NCBI GenBank assembly: GCA_965651135.1
Contig: CBFGRJ010000335.1
Location: forward strand, 1-8,175
DNA: 8,175 nt
Direction: 5' to 3'
DNA from: JAICQQ01 sp965651135
Lineage (GTDB): Bacteria > Myxococcota_A > Polyangia > Polyangiales > Polyangiaceae
This document shows, in pieces, positions 6,426 to 8,175 of this stretch (within the stretch, counting starts at the first letter, position 1; each line of letters begins with the position of its first letter). A program made the translations under genes and the position numbers. Below the pieces are notes generated by a model. The model had not been told where the DNA came from. It did no database searches and saw only the letters and a program-made list of their open reading frames with translations.

Positions 6426-6460
6426 TCGTTCGCGACAATCCGATCGGCACTCGTTCGCGA
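6426..6460. repeat. 10-bp direct repeats 25 bp apart
   Basis: TCGTTCGCGA occurs at 6426-6435 and at 6451-6460, exactly 25 bp apart start to start. They lie about 100-140 bp upstream of the lipoprotein start. Repeated sites at fixed spacing can be operators, but chance is not excluded for a 10-mer. Confidence 0.45.
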
Positions 6461-6558
6461 AAGTTTCCGACAACTAACGAGTCTCAAGCAAAAAGTAGGC
6501 ACAGATCAGTTCAACGAGGGCCGCGTTCGCTGACGGTTCGATACTTCAGCCGTCCGCG

Positions 6559-6574
6559 CGGTGTGTGCACACCG
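6559..6574. promoter_or_regulatory. Inverted repeat, operator-like
   Basis: CGGTGTG (6559-6565), a 2-bp TG centre and CACACCG (6568-6574) form a perfect 7-bp-arm inverted repeat of 16 bp. The size and symmetry suit a dimeric helix-turn-helix regulator, though it lies far from both starts (about 235 bp from the lipoprotein ATG and 415 bp from the TPR ATG). No regulator gene is present in the window. Confidence 0.35.
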
Positions 6575-6829
6575 AACAGCGCACGTAAGCTAGTCGAGCG
6601 CGACTTTCTCCGTCAACGCGAATCGGGCAAAGGATTTTTTTACCCTTCACGTCATAACGAAAAGTTCTGCCCGACACGCGGCTAGCTCGCGCACTGCTCG
6701 ACGCGGCTGCCCTCGCAACTCCCAGGTTTTTCGAAATTGGCGTGATTAGGGCACTCTGTAAGAGGCGCAATTTTCAGATGCTACAGCACCGCAGATTTTT
6801 GAGTGTTGAAAAGTCGGCCCCAGTCGCGC

Positions 6830-6857
6830 TTGACAATCCGTTATGGCGGTATTTAAC
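6830..6857 (+). promoter_or_regulatory. Sigma70-like promoter of the TPR gene
   Basis: A perfect -35 TTGACA (6830-6835) is followed after 16 bp by TTTAAC (6852-6857), four of six matches to the -10 consensus. Transcription would start near 6864, giving a leader of about 125 nt before the ATG at 6990. That leader ends in the Shine-Dalgarno AGAGGA (6981-6986). Confidence 0.5.
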
Positions 6858-6989
6858 ATCGCAAACGCCGCCGGTGGTATCTCTTCGTTCTCATTGGCTT
6901 TTTGTCGTTAGGCAGCCAGTGAGCGCGCCGGTCGCCGTCCAGATACCGTCGCTCGATGCGACACCAACAGAATAATCCAAAGAGGACAC

Positions 6990-8175
6990 ATGTTTCGAAA
7001 GCGTCTAGCTGCCGTTTGCGTGCTTGCATCCGTGGCCATTGCCGGCGGAGTCGTTAGCCCGGGGAGTGCGAGCGCCCAAGAGGTGATCAACCTGGATGAA
7101 GAAGGGGGCGGTGAAGGCGCAGACACGGGCGCTGCGAAGCCCGGCGGTGGAGTCGATATCGATCTCGATGAAGGCGCTCCCAAGGAGCAAGAACCGGTGG
7201 TGGCGGGCACCATGACCGAGGGCGCCGCCGCAGCGAAGAAGATGTTCGACAAGGAGCGCTGGAGCGAAGCAGCGGCGGGCATGTACCGCGTAGTCAGCGG
7301 TGACACGGGAGACGACCCCGGCAATCGCCAGCTGGCGGAATACTACTTGGCGATTTCGCTGTACCGGCTCAAGTTCTATCAGGCCTCCTACGCGATCTTC
7401 AGCGTCATCGCGGATAACCCTGCCCACCTCAAGTTCAAAGAAACGCTGCTTTGGCTCGCCAAGCTGGCTACCCAGCTTCCCGAACCTGCTGACATCATCG
7501 AGCGCGTCGGCAAATACACCGACGATCAGGTGAGCCGCTTCGATAATGCGCAACAGCAGGACCTGTACTGGCAGCTCAACTACATGTTGGGTCGCTACAA
7601 GTACCGAAACCGGCAATACGAAGAGGCGATTCGGCTGTTCCAGCGCGTCGATCGGCGCAGCGTGTACTACGTCAAGTCGCAGTTCTTTACCGGTATTAGT
7701 TACGTGCAGCTTCGCAAGAGCGTGCCTGCCGTCAAGTCTTTCGCCCGTATCGAGAAAGCCCTCGAGGAGGGTGTGGAAGGCGTAGAGGATGAAGAACGCA
7801 TGCGCGACTTGGCTTATTTGTCGATGGCGCGCACCTACTACTCCGCCTCCATCCGCTTGGATCCGGAGACCAACGTGCCCACCGTGAACGCCAGCAAGCT
7901 GAGTGCGGCTGTCAAGTACTGGGACAAGGTCGAGCCCCAGAGCGAGTACTGGCTCGACGCTCTCTTCGAAGAGTCATGGGCCTACTTCATGGCGGGGCAG
8001 TACCCTCAAGCGTTGGGCAACATTCACACGCTGCAGGCGCCCTACTTCCCGAACGCGTTCTATCCAGAAGCGGACGTCCTCAAGGCGGTTATCTACTTTT
8101 CCAACTGCAACTACGATGCCGCCACCATCGTAGTGGCTCGCTTCAATCAGCGCTTCATTCCGGTGCGGGACGAGC
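6990..8175 (+). CDS. Secreted tetratricopeptide-repeat protein, partial (3' end cut by window)
   Basis: The frame opens with ATG at 6990, with AGAGGA (6981-6986) 3 nt upstream, and runs without a stop for 395 codons to the window edge. A signal peptide (1-29, MFRKR then a hydrophobic core, cleavage after ASA) is followed by a Gly/Asp/Glu-rich linker (30-72) with two similar motifs, INLDEEG (33-39) and IDLDEG (57-62). From about 75 on the chain is helical, with TPR-like units: AAKKMFDKERWSEAAAGMYR (81-100), AEYYLAISLYRLKFYQASYA (116-135), LNYMLGRYKYRNRQYEEAIR (196-215), FEESWAYFMAGQYPQALGNI (326-345) and AVIYFSNCNYDAATIVVARF (366-385). Export and TPRs suggest a periplasmic scaffold for a multiprotein envelope machine. 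Secreted TPR proteins of this style occur in myxobacterial motility and envelope complexes, but nothing here identifies which, so I give no symbol. Confidence 0.9.
   Translation, partial: MFRKRLAAVCVLASVAIAGGVVSPGSASAQEVINLDEEGGGEGADTGAAKPGGGVDIDLDEGAPKEQEPVVAGTMTEGAAAAKKMFDKERWSEAAAGMYRVVSGDTGDDPGNRQLAEYYLAISLYRLKFYQASYAIFSVIADNPAHLKFKETLLWLAKLATQLPEPADIIERVGKYTDDQVSRFDNAQQQDLYWQLNYMLGRYKYRNRQYEEAIRLFQRVDRRSVYYVKSQFFTGISYVQLRKSVPAVKSFARIEKALEEGVEGVEDEERMRDLAYLSMARTYYSASIRLDPETNVPTVNASKLSAAVKYWDKVEPQSEYWLDALFEESWAYFMAGQYPQALGNIHTLQAPYFPNAFYPEADVLKAVIYFSNCNYDAATIVVARFNQRFIPVRDE

Larger units (their letters stand above)
6325..6989. other. Long non-coding region between divergent genes
   Basis: About 665 bases separate the divergent lipoprotein (minus) and TPR (plus) starts. 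The short frames in it lack Shine-Dalgarno sites, recognisable protein motifs and the G/C-rich third positions of the neighbouring genes. Base composition is visibly richer in A/T, including a T7 run at 6634-6640. It holds the repeats and the promoter listed separately, and a CAGT triplet repeat (6411-6422) followed by CGTT twice (6423-6430). No tRNA or known RNA family is evident. A small RNA is possible but not shown. Confidence 0.6.

Noticed and set aside
5317..6477. 386-codon plus-strand frame opposite yraN and the lipoprotein gene
   Set aside because: It spans two well-supported minus-strand genes, has no domain signature, and is explained by the lack of stops in GC-rich antisense.
6546..6770. 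74-codon minus-strand frame with a C-x-x-C (CSVC)
   Set aside because: A single C-x-x-C in a short basic frame, with no ribosome site and no family resemblance, is not evidence of a gene.
6742..6975. 77-codon plus-strand frame overlapping the TPR promoter
   Set aside because: No Shine-Dalgarno, no protein motif, and it covers the promoter and leader of the TPR gene.

Overview
The window is a GC-rich stretch of a Gram-negative chromosome, most likely a member of the Myxococcota (Polyangia-type deltaproteobacteria). This placement is inferred from gene style: an FtsY with its own membrane anchor and a long charged linker, a Cys-rich lineage-type lipoprotein, a secreted TPR protein with an acidic linker, and large envelope proteins with carboxypeptidase-regulatory-like folds. 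No marker gene fixes the taxon. I see no mobile element, CRISPR array, tRNA or rRNA.

Layout. (1) Positions 46-3329, minus strand: a 610-residue membrane protein with a signal peptide is followed by ftsY, which has its own sigma70-like promoter in the gap and a rho-independent terminator downstream. (2) Positions 3450-5218, plus strand, divergent from block 1: a tightly packed three-gene operon. It encodes a secreted HEAT-repeat protein, an unannotated 55-residue small ORF (SD AGGTGA, 10 bp after the first stop, 1 bp before the next start), and a two-TM HAMP protein with no output domain. (3) Positions 5242-6324, minus strand, convergent with block 2: a 17-cysteine lipoprotein followed 30 bp later by a YraN-family nuclease-fold protein. 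(4) Positions 6325-6989: about 665 bases without a convincing gene, visibly richer in A/T than the genes, holding short direct and inverted repeats and a promoter with a perfect TTGACA box. (5) Positions 6990 to the window edge, plus strand: a secreted TPR protein of at least 395 residues, cut by the window end.

How it fits together. FtsY is the receptor that docks SRP-ribosome complexes at the membrane. Nearly all the other genes encode exported, lipidated or membrane-anchored proteins, so the window reads as an envelope-biogenesis neighbourhood, with YraN as the cytosolic exception. I found no textbook defence or biosynthetic system. The best candidate for something undescribed is the HEAT / 55-aa / HAMP operon, which looks like an envelope sensing or scaffolding unit. 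Its function is not known and is not claimed here.
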